Notes: generated by a model not told the origin, from the sequence alone. Positions 11,217 to 23,337 are shown, counted from the first letter of the stretch. The stretch is 64,000 nucleotides of DNA from Manihot esculenta (GCF_001659605.2 NC_035169.2:13553529-13617528), one strand, 5' to 3'. Program-made: numbers and translations.

Positions 11217-11493
11217 CTTTCGGCGGCAGGTTCGGCGGCCGAAAGTCCTCTCCAGAGACGAAACTCATGCACCTTCGGCGGCCGAATCTCTACTTTCGGC
11301 AGCCGAACCCTTTCGGGGGCAAGTTTCGGAGGCTGAAAGGCACTCCAGAGACGAAAGTCTCTAACCTTCGGCGGCACCTTCGACGGCCGAACTTCCCTCC
11401 AGAGCTGAAAGTCCAAAAGCTCGGGGGCAAGCTTGGGCAGCCGAAGCCACCTCCTCATGGGTTCGGCGGCTGAATGTACCTTCGGCGGCCGAA
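11217..11493. repeat. Dyad array TTCGGC-G-GCCGAA in LTR A
   Basis: Perfect 13-mers lie at 11231-11243, 11274-11286 and 11481-11493, with several degenerate copies between, and one more at 12078-12090. Each is a 6-bp inverted repeat around one G. On the minus (element-sense) strand it contains GCCGCC, the core of the plant GCC box. Confidence 0.85.
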
Positions 11494-12287
11494 CCTAAGT
11501 TCATCCGCAAGGCAGAAACTTGCTCTGCCTCTCGCCAAAAGCACCAAAACCCTCTCAATCTCAACCAACTCAATTCCTCAACTTGCACATACCCAAGTAC
11601 ATGCTCAAAGTGGTCAGAAACTACCTTAAAACCCCAAACACACAACAAAAACAACACAGACACAAGCTTTACTCACAAAATCATCAAAACCTCACAAATA
11701 ACCCTATTCATGCAACTCTCCCCCAAAACCACATAAAACCTTTAGAAAACATAAAAACAAGCTCAGGATCTTCACTTACCTCTTGAAACCAAGAAGATGA
11801 ACGATCCTAACGTGGAGTTTTGGAGCAACTCTCCTTCAAACTCTCCAAACTTCACAACTTTGAGTTTTTAGCTTAAAACCTTCAAATACCATAAAAACTA
11901 CTCAAATCTTTGCAAGATTTAATGAAAACATGAAAGAATACTCACAAAGGACAGGGTCTCACCTCAGAACGTGAAAGAAAACGGTGATGTTTATCCTTTC
12001 AACCGACTGAGGGCCATTTATAGGTGGCTGGCCAGACCACCTTCGGCGGCCTATCGTGAAACCGAAAGCCATGCATGTTCGGCGGCCGAACCTCAACTTC
12101 GGCGGCTGAACCTGGCTTTTCTGCCTTGGTTCATTTCACTCAAAAACTCATTTCCTTATGCTTTAAAACTATGAAACATACCAAAACATGTTAGAAAAAC
12201 ATCAGTCTAACCCTTCTAGAGACTTCTGACATCCGAAACTCCATCGAAAAGTAGAATTCCGATGCCGGACTCTAGCCGGGTATTACA

Positions 12288-12300
12288 TTCTCCGCCCCTA
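12288..12300 (-). other. Element A polypurine tract
   Basis: On the minus strand a purine-rich run (AGGGGCGGAGAA) ends directly at the LTR start TGTAATACCC. This is the expected plus-strand primer site. Confidence 0.7.
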
Positions 12301-12364
12301 AGAACATTCGTCCTCGAATGTGCCTAAAACAAACAATGAACACATAAAAAGGAGGAAACTAACC

Positions 12365-15300
12365 TCAAAACAAATATGGATACTGCTGGAGCATCGACTC
12401 TCGCGTCTCCCAGGTGCATTCTTCGAGATTATGGTGGTTCCACAGAACTTTCACCATTGGGATTTCTTTGTTCCTTAGCTGTCTGATCTGTGTGTCCAGA
12501 ATCCACACTGGCTACTCTATATAGGTGAGATCTGTAAGAATCTCCACCTCAGGCTCACTCAGAACCTGATTCGGATCTGACACAAACTGCCGTAGCATAG
12601 AAACATGAAATACCGGGTGAATTCTCTCCATAGAAGCAGGTAAATCCAGCTTATACGATACATTCCCGATCCTCTGCAAAATCTCAAAGGGTCCAATGTA
12701 TCGTGGGGCTAATTTACCCTTCTTTCCAAACCGAACCACTCCTTTCATTGGAGACACTTTTAGCAATACCCAATTACCTTCCTGGAACTCTAACTGCTTT
12801 CTGCGAACGTCTGCATAACTTTTCTGTCTGCTCTGAGCTGTTCTGATTCTTTCTCTGATCATGGGCACCACTCTACTGGTAAGCTCTACTAACTCTGGCC
12901 CTGCAAGAGCCTTCTCTCCTACCTCTTCCCAGCAAACAGGGGATCTGCACTTCCTCCCATACAAAGCTTCATAAGGAGCTATCCCTATGCTAGCATGATG
13001 GCTGTTATTGTAGGCAAACTCCACCAAAGGTAGATGCTGCCGCCAAGAACCGCCAAAGTCTAACACACACAGTCGAAGCATATCTTCTATGGTCTGGATG
13101 GTCCTTTCTGACTGTCCATCAGTCTGTGGATGGAAAGCAGTGCTAAAATCCAATCTCGTGCCCATCGCACTCTGCAGACTTCGCCAAAATCTGGAGGTAA
13201 ACTGAGGTCCTCTGTCTGAAACTATAGACACTGGAACTCCATGTAATCTCACTATCTCATCCAGATACACCTGTGCTAACTTATCCACAGCATAGTTACT
13301 CCGAACTGGAAGAAAATGAGCAGATTTCGTGAGTCTGTCCACAATCACCCATATAGAGTCTATCCTGTTGGCCGTCGCTGGTAAACCCACTACAAAATCC
13401 ATAGCTATGTTCTCCCATTTCCATTCTGGAATCAGCAATGGGTTAAGCATTCCGGCTGGTTTCTGATGCTCTAGTTTCACCCTCTGACAAACCTCACAGG
13501 CTGTCACAAACTGCGCCACTTCTTTCTTCATGGCTGGCCACCAATAGACCCTTTTCAGATCTTGGTACATCTTGGTGGCTCCTGGGTGAACACTATATCT
13601 CGCATTATGAGCTTCCCTCATAATGTCTTCCTTCACACTGCTCCTATCTGGTACACAAAGTCGACTCCCATAACGGAGGATCCCTTTGCTGTCAAATCTG
13701 AACTCTGCACTGTTGCCTGACTGAACAGTCCTGGCAATTTTCATCAACTCTGGGTCCTCGTACTGTTTCTGAGCTATCTGCTCCAGAAACACAGGTGTCA
13801 CTCTCATCTGTGCTATCAACGCACCTGTACCAGACAACTCTAGCTGTAACCCCTCGTCGAAGAGCTTGTAAAGCTCCATCACAACTGGTCTTCGCTCTGC
13901 TGCTATATGGGATAAACTACCTAGTGACTTCCGGCTTAGGGCGTCTGCCACAACATTCGCCTTACCCGGATGATACTGAATCTTACAATCATAATCACTG
14001 AGCAATTCTACCCATCTTCTCTGCCTCAAATTCAGCTCTCTCTGACTCAAGATGTACTGTAAACTCTTATGATCGGTGAAGATCTCGCATTTAACCCCGT
14101 AGAGGTAATGCCGCCACATCTTGAGTGCAAAAATAACTGCTGCCATCTCTAGGTCATGGGTGGGGTAATTCAACTCGTGCTTCTTCAACTGTCTAGAAGC
14201 ATAAGCTATCACCCTATCATTCTGCATCAAAACACAACCCAATCCCACTCGAGATGCATCACAGAACATTGTGAAATCCTCATTACTAACAGGCAGAGCT
14301 AACACTGGTGCTGTTGTCAATATCCTCTTGAGCTCCTCAAAGCTCTCTTCACACTGGTCTGACCAGACAAACTTCTGGTTCTTCTGAGTCAATTTGGTCA
14401 TAGGAGCCGCTATCTTTGAGAAGTTCGGAACGAACCTCCGGTAGTAACCTGCCAGTCCCAGAAAGCTTTTAATCTCAGTCACTGTCGTGGGTCTGGGCCA
14501 GTTAGCTACAGCCTCTATCTTCTTGGGATCTACCTCAATACCCTCTGCTGATACTACATGTCCCAAGAAGGACATGCTCCTCAACCAAAACTCACACTTC
14601 GAGAACTTGGCATACAAACCATGCTCTCTCAGTGTCTGCAGAACTATCCTCAGATGCTGGGCATGCTCCTCTGCATCTCTGGAATACACTAGTATATCAT
14701 CGATGAAAACAATGACAAAGTGATCCAGAAACTCACTGAAAACTCTGTTCATGAGATCCATAAATGCTGCAGGGGCGTTAGTCAACCTGAACGGCATCAC
14801 TAAGAACTCATAATGCCCATATCTCGTTCTGAAAGCTGTCTTTGACACATCTGTCTCTCTGACTCTCAACTGATGATATCCGGATCTCAGATCTATTTTA
14901 GAAAAACAACCTGCTCCAGCTAGCTGGTCAAATAGATCATCAATCCTAGGTAGAGGATACCTATTCTTGGTAGTGACCTTGTTCAACTGTCTGTAGTCGA
15001 TACAAAGTCTGAGGGATCCATCCTTCTTTCGGACAAAGAGCACTAGAGCACCCCAAGGTGAGGTACTAGGGCGGATGAAACCCTTATCTACTAATTCCTG
15101 CAACTGTTTTTTTTAACTCTTTTAACTCTGCTGGTGCCATCCTGTAGGGAGGAATAGAGATAGGTCTGGTATCAGGCAGCAATTCTATTTCAAACTCTAT
15201 CTCCCTACCAGGTGCTAGTCCTGGAAGTTCGTCTGGGAAAACATCGAGAAACTCTCGGACTACTGGTACTGTGGCTGGTTCCCTAACCTGACTATCTAGC

Positions 15301-16073
15301 TCTCTCACATGAGCTAGAAACCCCTGACAACCCCTCCTAAGCAAACGACGAGCCTGAAGGGCTGAAATCAAACCTCTGGGTGTACCTCTCCTGTCTCCTC
15401 TGAAGACACACTCTGACCCATCCTGGTCTCTGAGCCTAACTATCTTCTCTCTACAGTCCAAAGTAGCACTATATGCAGATAGCCAATCCATCCCAAGAAT
15501 GACATTAAAATCTGTCAAGTCTAGAACCACAAGGTCAGCTAGAAGGCATCTACCCTCTATGAACACTGGACTGAAACGACAGACTGACACTGCCACTGAT
15601 GGATCACATTTAGGTCCACTGACCTAGAGAGGATACTCTAACTCAGAACTGATCAAACCCAACCTCTCCATGGCTCTCGAAGCAATAAAGGAATGAGAAG
15701 CACCGGGGTCCATCAAAGCATACACATCGGAACACCCAATGATGAGATTACCTGACACCACTGTGTTCGACGTGTTAGCCTCCTCCTGTGTCACAGTGAA
15801 AATCCGTGCTGGGGCTACCGGATTTCCACCTCGGGAACCTGCTGCTGAAGTAGAGGCTGCCCCTCTCCCTCTACCTCTGTCACTACTCTGAGGCATGACT
15901 GGAGCTGCTGGCTGTACAACTGGCTGTACCACACTGCCTGAACTCATCTGCTGGGATGGTGCAAAAGTCACCTGAGGACAATCCCGAGCAATATGCCCTT
16001 CCTGTCCACATCTAAAACAAGCTGTAGTCCCAACCGACAAGCTCCTCCATGTGGTCTTCCACATCTTCTGCAT
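12365..16073 (-). pseudogene. Element A pol (PR-RT-RH-IN-chromodomain), broken
   Basis: From high to low coordinates: zinc knuckle [14 protein letters not shown] (about 16025) and protease with DPGASHSF (about 15700); then a stop at 15624 and a frameshift in a T run near 15107. A long 863-codon frame (12512-15103) follows, with RT ([19 protein letters not shown] and [11 protein letters not shown]), RNase H ([16 protein letters not shown]), integrase zinc finger ([15 protein letters not shown]) and the core with D, D and E ([27 protein letters not shown]). A stop at 12512 separates the chromodomain (LWNHHNLEECTWE), which ends at 12365. Catalytic residues of RT and integrase are all present, but the complete polyprotein cannot be made. 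Confidence 0.92.
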
Positions 16074-17284
16074 ACTGGAGCTGTGCCAGAGCTTGAGCTG
16101 CTACCTATTCCCAGACCTGACTTGACTTTATTCCAGAACTTACTCTTTGTTCCTTTTGCTCTATCCCATTTCTTGCTGCCTGAACTGGGGGCCTTAGAAC
16201 CTGAAGCCTGTGCCTTTGACTGTTTCTGAATATTGGCACTAGCTTCCATTTTCCTGGCTGCGTCCACTATAGTGTGGAAACTCTCCTTTTCTGCTGGAAG
16301 AATCAAGGAAGAATACCTGGGATGCAGTCTCATAGTATATCTCCTTGCCTTCTTCTGATCAGTATCATAGGCTTGACCCACATACTGAAGCAAATCCAGG
16401 AACTTATCTGTGAATTCATCAACACTCATTTCGTCTGTCTGTCTTAACTGTTCAAATTCAATTACTTTCATCTCCCTAGAGCTATCAGGAAAAGCCCACC
16501 CTGCAAACTCATTGGCGAACTCTCCCCACGACATGCTGTTCATCCTGGGTTCCACATAATTCTTGAACCATTCTCTGGCTTTCTTGCATTTAAGTGTAAA
16601 CCCTGCCATCTCAATGGCTCTACTATCATCAGTGCCCAACTCACTGGTTATCATCCTAACTGATTTGAGGTATTCAAATGGATCATCTCCCGTGTTATAT
16701 TTAGGAGCATCCAATTTCAAGTACTCCGTCATTTGTACCTTACCTCCAGATGAGCTAGGTTGATGTCTGTCAACACCAGGGGCTACTGGTTCTGGTGGTG
16801 GTACTGGGTCATTTAGCTCTGGGTGTGCTGCACTTGGATGGGTAGGGGAAGGTGGATACATAGGATATGGTGGGTAATAATGAGGATAAGGCATATATGG
16901 CATGTAAGGAGGATATGGGACAAAACTAGAGTACTCCGACATACCTCCCATCGGATACTCTGGGTCCTGCGGAAAGGCTGGATAGCCAAAACCTGAGGCC
17001 TGAGCGCCACCCTACGACTCTCCCATACCTTCCTCAAATCTGCCTACACCCATACTATCATCTCTAGACTGATCAATCTCCATAGCCTCCCTCCTTTCCT
17101 CTGATCTTCCTCCCCTAGCTGTTCCCCTTCTACTCTCGTCCACAGACCTTCTAGGGTCTATTGACGTACCTTCCCTACTAGATCTCTGAGACTGTGCCCT
17201 CGACAATGCAGGAGGACGAGCAGCTGGTCTCTCACTATCTGGTGGGACTCCAGTCAATCGAGCTGATCGACGAGTTCCTCTCAT
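16037..17284 (-). pseudogene. Element A gag, broken
   Basis: It starts at [15 protein letters not shown] (ATG complement at 17282-17284). A stop at 17012 interrupts it, then the frame continues through a proline/tyrosine-rich segment (about 16810-16951). Next come the Ty3-type capsid core ([40 protein letters not shown]) and a basic linker to the CRRCGRPHGG motif. A one-base loss near 16037 moves the second zinc knuckle into the pol frame. Gag forms the virus-like particle and packages RNA. Elements B and C have the same architecture. Confidence 0.88.
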
Positions 17285-17496
17285 CTTTACGCTCTGGAAA
17301 ACAACACAGAATATAGCACTTAAGCACATGAACAGCACATATCAATAAGGCACATGCAAATTCATTGCATGTCATAGCATGAAATAGATAGGACTCAACA
17401 CCCTATCCTAGTGGACATGATTTCCTATTGTGCCTAACCACTTCTAACTTCTATGAGCCCGACACTTTCTCTATAGGTCCGATCATGTGAACCTAG

Positions 17497-17509
17497 GGCT
17501 CTGATACCA
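17497..17509 (-). other. Element A primer-binding site (tRNA-iMet)
   Basis: The minus strand reads TGGTATCAGAGCC three bases inside the 5' LTR. This is the complement of the 3' end of plant initiator tRNA-Met, the usual primer in this group. Confidence 0.9.
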
Positions 17510-17693
17510 ATCTGTAACGACCCCAAAATGGACCATCACCGGCGCTAGGATTCAGGTCGGCTTAAGGCCGCCAGAACCCGTAGCAAGCCTGCTATACTCT
17601 CTGTGTACCTGTAAAACTCATACATGATCATACAGTTTCTGTGAAAATAAAACCTCTTTTCTGAACCAAGGCTTAACCTGTGCATGCACTATC

Positions 17694-17750
17694 TCTGTAC
17701 TCTGTACTCTGTACTCTGTACTCTGTACTCTGTACTCTGTACTCTGTACC
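17694..17750. repeat. TCTGTAC microsatellite, expanded in 5' LTR A
   Basis: Seven consecutive 7-bp units follow the initial CTCTGTAC, against two in the other LTR. This is a replication-slippage difference between two otherwise near-identical LTRs. Confidence 0.92.
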
Positions 17751-18232
17751 CTGTACCCCTGACTAGAGCTTGCTCTAGATGGGTTAACTCATACCTGTTA
17801 AGCCTGGTTTTTCACATACAGTAAAGCATATATACATCAACAGATCATGTACATAACAAACATCACTAAGTCAAGCACATTTCTAACTTTATACACCACT
17901 ATTGCATCTCTTTAATATTACATGTCCACTCTAAGCTATTACAAATCTCTTTACTCTTTCTGTACTCTGCTGGACTGTCCCTGTACACTGTACACTGAAC
18001 CTGCAAAACTGGGGTTAAGGGAGTGGGATGAGCTCTATAGCCCAGTGAGTAGAATAGTAAAACATCTCAGTGAAATATGATCTCATGGAATGCACCATAT
18101 CACAGACAATCCACATCAAGGGTAAACCTGTCACCACATAGTCCCGGCAACTCTGTGCCAGGGCGTAGAATCGAGCACCTGGTCTTTCTGTCATATATGT
18201 ATATGTGTATATAACACCTCTGTACTTACCAT

Positions 18233-18390
18233 TGCCAGGGCGTAGTCAAAGGCTCCTGGATTTTGCTATACCTGCCAGGGCGTAGTCAAAGGCTCCTGGA
18301 CTTCTCTATACCTGCCAGGGCGTAGTCAAAGGCTCCTGGACTTCTCTATACCTGCCAGGGCGTAGTCAAAGGCTCCTGGACTTCTCTCAG
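18233..18390. repeat. 40-bp minisatellite in LTR A (4 units)
   Basis: The units start at 18233, 18273, 18313 and 18353; it has one more unit than 10723-10840. Confidence 0.92.
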
Positions 18391-18765
18391 AGACTATTGG
18401 ATCATTCAGCATTCACTCACATCAACAAATAACTATGCAATGCAGCATATTCATGGATTCTAATGCAAACAACCTACTGTATACTCATGATGCATGTACT
18501 ATGCTAAACGCATTGTAGTTCTTAATTAAAAGCATTAAGTTTAGTTGCACTCACCTCTGGCTATCTGAACTGACTCTACAGGCTCTAAAAACTCTGGAGC
18601 AGAACTCACTGCTGCTCTCTCTGGTTCCTCTGGTCTGTGTAAGCACAGATAAACTCAAATGAGGGACCAAACTAGCTTATGAACAACTCTATGAAACTCC
18701 CCAAGAATCCCCTTAAACTCACTCTAACATCCATGCAAAGCATGCAAAGGAAAGTTGGACAGAAC

Positions 18766-19043
18766 ACTTTCGGCGGTAGGTTCGGCGGCCGAAAGTCCTC
18801 TCCAGAGACGAAACTCATGCACCTTCGGCGGCCGAATCTCTACTTTCGGCAGCCGAACCCTTTCGGGGGCAAGTTTCGGAGGCTGAAAGGCACTCCAGAG
18901 ACGAAAGTCTCTAACCTTCAGCGGCACCTTCGGCGGCCGAACTTCCCTCCAAAGCCGAAAGTCCAAAAGCTCGGGGGCAAGCTTGGGCAGCCGAAGCCAC
19001 CTTCTCATGGGTTCGGCGGCCGAATGTACCTTCAGCGGCCGAA
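18766..19043. repeat. Dyad array TTCGGC-G-GCCGAA in 5' LTR A
   Basis: This is the counterpart of 11217-11493. Perfect dyads occur at 18781-18793, at about 18834, 18929 and 19012, plus further copies near 19627 and 19649. Point differences between the two LTR arrays show both loss and retention of dyad symmetry. Confidence 0.85.
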
Positions 19044-19841
19044 CCTGAGTTCATCCGCAAGGCAGAAACTTGCTCTGCCTCTCGCCAAAAGCACCAAAAC
19101 CCTCTCAATCTCAACCACCTCAATTCCTCAACTTGCACATACCCAAGTACATGCTCAAAGGGGTCAGAAACTACCTTAAAACCCCAAACACACAACAAAA
19201 ACAACACAGACACAAGCTTTACTCACAAAATCATCAAAACCTCACAAATAACCCTATTCATGCAACTCTCCCCCAAAACCACATAAAACCTTCAGAAAAT
19301 ATAAAAACAAGCTCAGGATCTTCACTTACCTCTTGAAACCAAGAAGATGAACGATCCTAACGTGAAGTTTTGGAGCAACTCTCCTTCAAACTCTCCAAAC
19401 TTCACAACTTTGAGTTTTTAGCTTAAAACCTTCAAATACCATAAAACTACTCAAATCTTTGCAAGATTTAATGAAAACATGAAAGAATACTCACAAAGGA
19501 CAGGGTCTCACCTCAGAACGTGAAAGAAAACGGTGATGTTTATCCTTTCAACCGACTGAGGGCCATTTATAGGTGGCTGGCCAGATCACCTTCGGCGGCC
19601 TATCGTGAAACCGAAAGCCATGCATGTTCGGCGGCCGAACCTCAACTTCGGCGGCCGAACCTGGCTTTTCTGCCTTGGTTCATTTCACTCAAAAACTCAT
19701 TTTCTTATGCTTTAAAACTATGAAACATACCAAAACATGTTAGAAAAACATCAGTCTAACCCTTCTAGAGACTTCTGACATCTGAAACTCCATCGAAAAG
19801 TAGAATTCCGATGCCGGACTCTAGCCGGGTATTACAGACTA

Positions 19842-20174
19842 CTAGTCGAGTTAAGGGAGTGGTTTTGGCTCATCGAAATTTCAGATGCATGGTGGCCCAA
19901 AGTCATGCGGTTTACACGAGCTGGATGGCAGGTCACCGACTTCGTCCTTCGCACAAAAAATTGGCCTTCTCGCTTCACCACCATTTTGGCCTCATAAAAG
20001 GAGATATTGCCTTCGTGCTTTCTCCTAACTCAATTCACCTTTCGATCCTTTATTTTTATATATTCTCTCTTAGTGTCGTTACCTCTTTTAAACCTGTAAT
20101 TGTGTTCGTCACGTTGAATGCTGCTCTTACAATTCCTAATCTCAAAACAATCGTACTCGACTCTTCCGAGTTTA
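19842..20174 (+). pseudogene. 4CL-like array, end of unit 4 and truncated fifth copy
   Basis: 19842-19934 completes the P-loop region of unit 4 (GVVLAHRNFRCMVAQSHAVYTSWMA). It is then joined abruptly to the start of another copy (about 19935, CCGACTTCGTCC...), which carries FGLIKGDIAFVLSPNSIHLSILYF. A deletion removes the EILHQIQLSK region, and similarity stops at about 20174 (CTTCCGAGTTT). The array ends here. Confidence 0.75.
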
Positions 20175-21030
20175 CTGTGGCTAGCTATTTCTGTTACTTG
20201 AATGCATATCCATGTGGGAATAATTTATTTAGAAGTTCCACACTGTTGATTTTTCAGAATCCCAACCATGTGGTTTACATCTATTATGCTCAAGCTGCTT
20301 GTAGTTAGGCGTTGATACCGGCTATTAACAAATTACTATTGGTGCACATGGTGCTCTTTGTTTCAATTTTCCTTTTTTTTTGAGTTGGAATAGTAAGAAT
20401 CACTCATTTAATAGCATTATGTCCACCTTGACTTCATTGAAGTGTCAAATGCATCATGCAATTGACTATTCTTATAGAAAAGTTAAGCCCTGTCGGTGCT
20501 CACTCACACATCATAGTTTACTACTGAGCAATTATAATGCCATAATGCAAGTGAGCAATTGAGGATCCTAACTAATGAAAACTAAGTGTGGTTGTTCTCC
20601 TATAAAATGCTCTGGTTTACTAGAGATGTTAAAGCTACTGGCAATAAATATTGCCCAGAGGAGAATCTGGAAAATTAGCTCTTCTGTTCATAATCAGTGT
20701 CTCACTAAAAGGACATTACTGTACGGTGCATGGAAATGCATGCTACATCTAGAATTCCTAACCTGTTGGACCTTGATGGCCTAAAACTTAGTTTCTTTAG
20801 GCTGGGTGTTGTCCCTTAACTTAGTTTTTGCACTCTTGAGCATTACCTGCCTGGCAGTTATTCCTTTGTTGCTGATGCTAGCTGTTTGTGTTCCATCTAC
20901 TGAAGTTGGTCCTTCAGGGTTTTATAGGTTTGGTGCTTTGAATTGCTCAAGTAGTCTAATTGATGAAGTTAAATATGCATAGACTAATTTAATTACTTTG
21001 TAACTGATGTTTCTCTCCCTACAATTTTAG
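20175..21030. other. Unassigned sequence
   Basis: No gene, repeat or element end is recognised. Only short frames below 70 codons occur (for example 20575-20784), with no similarity that I can name. Confidence 0.5.
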
Positions 21031-21417
21031 ATCCCGGTGCAAGTGCTGATCTTGCTGTGATGCAAGAAGGACTTGCACACATCTTACTTGTCGGTAAAAG
21101 GTAAGGTAATTCTTTGATTTTTTTGGTTCAGTTGTTTAAAAATAAATAATCACATAAACATGAAGCAACAAAGCCTATAAGGAATGACTTCCACTCTACT
21201 TCATATCTTATTTTCTCGAATATTTTTTTTATTGTGTATTTTATGTTAGTATGCCTCTACCCTGCTTCTGAATTCACAATATGTTTCAGGCAAATTAAAT
21301 ACCTGAAGCACTTCTTCACCAGTTCTGATAGATTTTATCCATGTGTAGGCTTTCCTAAAGTATATTGATTTCAGTGTCATTCGTTGTGCGGTGATTGCAA
21401 GCCCTGGTTTCACTAAG
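21031..21417 (+). pseudogene. Pelota (Dom34) gene fragment, two exon relics
   Basis: Exon relic 1 (21031-21100) follows TTTTAG and precedes GTAAGG. It reads DPGASADLAVMQEGLAHILL, then VGK. Exon relic 2 (21349-21417) follows GTGTAG, reads [20 protein letters not shown] followed by FTK, and precedes GTTTGC. Both match the central domain of the ribosome-rescue factor Pelota, which with Hbs1 splits stalled ribosomes. About 35 residues normally between them are missing, and the N- and C-terminal domains are absent. Splice sites are preserved, so this derives from genomic DNA, not a processed transcript. Identification is from memory of the family. Confidence 0.7.
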
Positions 21418-21820
21418 GTTTGCAATAAATATGCCATTCTCCTCCCCCCCCCTGTTTTCATTCAAATTCCTACTTGCTAATATGGCTTTGATCTCTTGTG
21501 AAATGATTTTTTTTCTGCAGCAATATATAAATCGATGACTATGAATAAGAAGGAAAATAGTGAAGGGTTACAATCTTCCACGCAAGTATTTAACATGAGA
21601 ACCAACTATAGGATGTTAAATTTGATTAATTAAATATATAGAAATTATTTAAAATTTGCAAAATTTCATCTCAGATGGTTGTTCTGCTTGCATAATTCTG
21701 AATATTGGTAGAGTTCATGGAAAGTTAATTTCATTTGCTTCCCCTTTTTTTTCTCTTGTTGTGTTCTCCTTGTCATATTTTTGTCACTAATATTAATTAT
21801 GAATTATTTTTTGCTAAAAG
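21418..21820. other. Intron-like or intergenic AT-rich sequence
   Basis: T-rich DNA between the Pelota and starch synthase relics. No feature is recognised. Confidence 0.5.
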
Positions 21821-23069
21821 GTTGGTGGCTTGGGAGATGTTGTGACCGGTCTTGGAAAAGCACTCAAAAAGAGAGGACACCTTGTGGAAATTATTCTGCC
21901 AAAATATGACTGCATGCAATATGATGGTATTGGCAATTTAAGGGCAGGCTAAATTTTTTTTCCACAATTTATTTAAGCTATTCATCTTGATTGTGAGTTT
22001 CAATCACGCAGGTCTTCCTGTTTACTTTATTGAGCCTCAACACCCTGACAAGTTCTTTTGGAGAGGGCAGTTTTACGGAGAACATGATGATTTCTATCAT
22101 TTTTCATTTTTCAGCCGTGCTGCACTTGAATTGCTTCTTCAAGCTGGCAAAAAACCAGACATAATTCATTGCCATGACTAATTTAAAATTTGCTTCTATA
22201 TGAATGGGTCATTTGATTCTCTGTTTGGAGTTTTCTTGAATATTTGTTATTTTCTTTGTGAATGTGCATCCAATCCTAGAAGTCTTTCATATTTTATTGA
22301 ATACGTGGGCTGCATAACAAGAATGGTGCCACAGAAAGGTGTACACCTTATTAGACATGCAATATACCGTACCCTAGAGTTGGGAGGACAATTTCTACTA
22401 CTTGGCTCAAGCCCAGTTGCACATGTATTTCTCTTTATGCTACTGAAAAATATGCAATGCTTTGTATTTTGCATATAATGTTGTCTACAAGATTTTGAGA
22501 ACAAACACACACAAGCGCGCACGCGAACATATGCATTTGGAGAATGCATTCCCATGGTTGCTTCCTCCTAAAGCATCCAAACACTATTTCAAGGTGCTTT
22601 TAGATGCTTAACTGGAAAACAGAAAAAACATCTCAATTGACTGCCTTACTTGGAGAATCTAAGATAGTATTTTGCAAAAAGAATAAAAAGTCTTGATCAC
22701 TATGCGTAATGGAAGTAACATGCTTGCTATGTGGACAAACAAATACATATGCAGATAGTTGAATTTATGAAATCTACATGTGATTTTGTTAATGCACACC
22801 TTTGGACATGAGCACTGGTTTTCATTTACTAAACTATTCTTTTCCTACTCCTCTGTCAGTTCCAAGCTTACTCCTCTCGACAGATACTTTTAGTTTACTT
22901 GTTCATTTCTTTTGTAGAGGGAATTTGAGGTATCGCAAATCACTTTCAGAATCATGAGCACATTCGGCTGATATTGAAGATGATTAACCTCTTTCTCATT
23001 CCATTTATGCAGCATCTGACATGTTCTGTCATCCCATCTATCTTTGAGCCTTGTGGCCTTACACAGGTA
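21821..23069 (+). pseudogene. SS4: Soluble starch synthase IV relic, 5' exons
   Basis: Five separated exon relics of the GT5 glucosyltransferase domain are present. They are 21821-21951 (VGGLGDVVTGLGKAL..ILPKYDCMQYD, including the ADP-glucose-binding K-V-G-G-L type loop), 22011-22181 (VYFIEPQHPDKFFWRG...KPDIIHCHD), 22305-22424 (TRMVPQKGVHLIRHA..LLLGSSP, followed by GTATTT), about 22917-22965 (FQNHEHIRLILK, with an in-frame TGA), and about 23013-23069 (ASDMF..PSIFEPCGLTQ, with one extra base). Large parts of the catalytic domain between exons two and three are missing. Starch synthase IV works in plastids to prime starch granules. This copy is dead and is interrupted downstream by element B. 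Confidence 0.82.
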
Positions 23070-23337
23070 AAGCTATCAATCTTGCCTATGCAAATTTTCT
23101 AGAATGGCAAATAACCGAGTATTCACTCCTAGTCCAATGATATCTGGTGGATTTGAGAGTGATATCTTTATAGATCTCACTTTGAATCAGTGACCTAGTG
23201 AACATAAATTAATATTTTAGGATAATTCTTGGGGCTTCAAGACTCCGGGGGACTTAACATAAGATTTTATTCATAACATATGTGACGTGCCTTTTGCATA
23301 TTCAACAACTTTCCTGAAATTATTTACAAGTATCATG

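Larger units (their letters stand above)
10038..12287 (-). repeat. Element A 3' LTR (2250 bp)
   Basis: It matches 17513-19836 over its length. It contains three 40-bp minisatellite units, two TCTGTAC repeats, and arrays of the TTCGGC-G-GCCGAA dyad. The plus-strand and minus-strand short frames rich in FGG or PPK read from the dyad arrays are not genes. Confidence 0.93.
10038..19836 (-). mobile_element. Element A: Ty3/gypsy chromovirus (Tekay/Del-like), complete but mutated
   Basis: The ends TGTAAC...TATTACA are flanked by a perfect 5-bp TSD, GACTA (10033-10037 and 19837-19841). Order on the minus strand is 5' LTR (17513-19836), PBS, gag, protease, RT, RNase H, integrase, chromodomain, PPT and 3' LTR (10038-12287). 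The LTR pair is almost identical in sequence but differs in length through repeat-number changes. Coding is broken by stops at about 17012, 15624 and 12512, and by frameshifts at about 16037 and 15107. It inserted into 4CL array unit 4. Pol order and the C-terminal chromodomain place it among chromoviruses; Tekay is my best guess of clade. Confidence 0.93.
17513..19836 (-). repeat. Element A 5' LTR (2324 bp)
   Basis: It is 74 bp longer than its partner. This is fully explained by five extra 7-bp TCTGTAC units, one extra 40-bp minisatellite unit and a one-base indel. It carries promoter functions by position, though no specific core promoter was resolved. Confidence 0.93.

Noticed and set aside
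11129..11473. Frames rich in FGGR or PPKVPP on both strands in the LTRs (also 18679-19179, 24496-24837, 47009-47380, 55807-56178)
   Set aside because: They are read from the TTCGGC dyad arrays. The repeated residues follow from the DNA repeat, occur in several frames at once, and lie inside LTRs.
17497..17509. tRNA gene suggested by the tRNA-Met 3' end match
   Set aside because: Only the 13-base primer-binding complement is present next to an LTR, with no cloverleaf.
21246..21461. 71-codon minus-strand frame over the Pelota relic
   Set aside because: The plus strand carries recognisable Pelota exon sequence with splice sites; the minus frame is its shadow.
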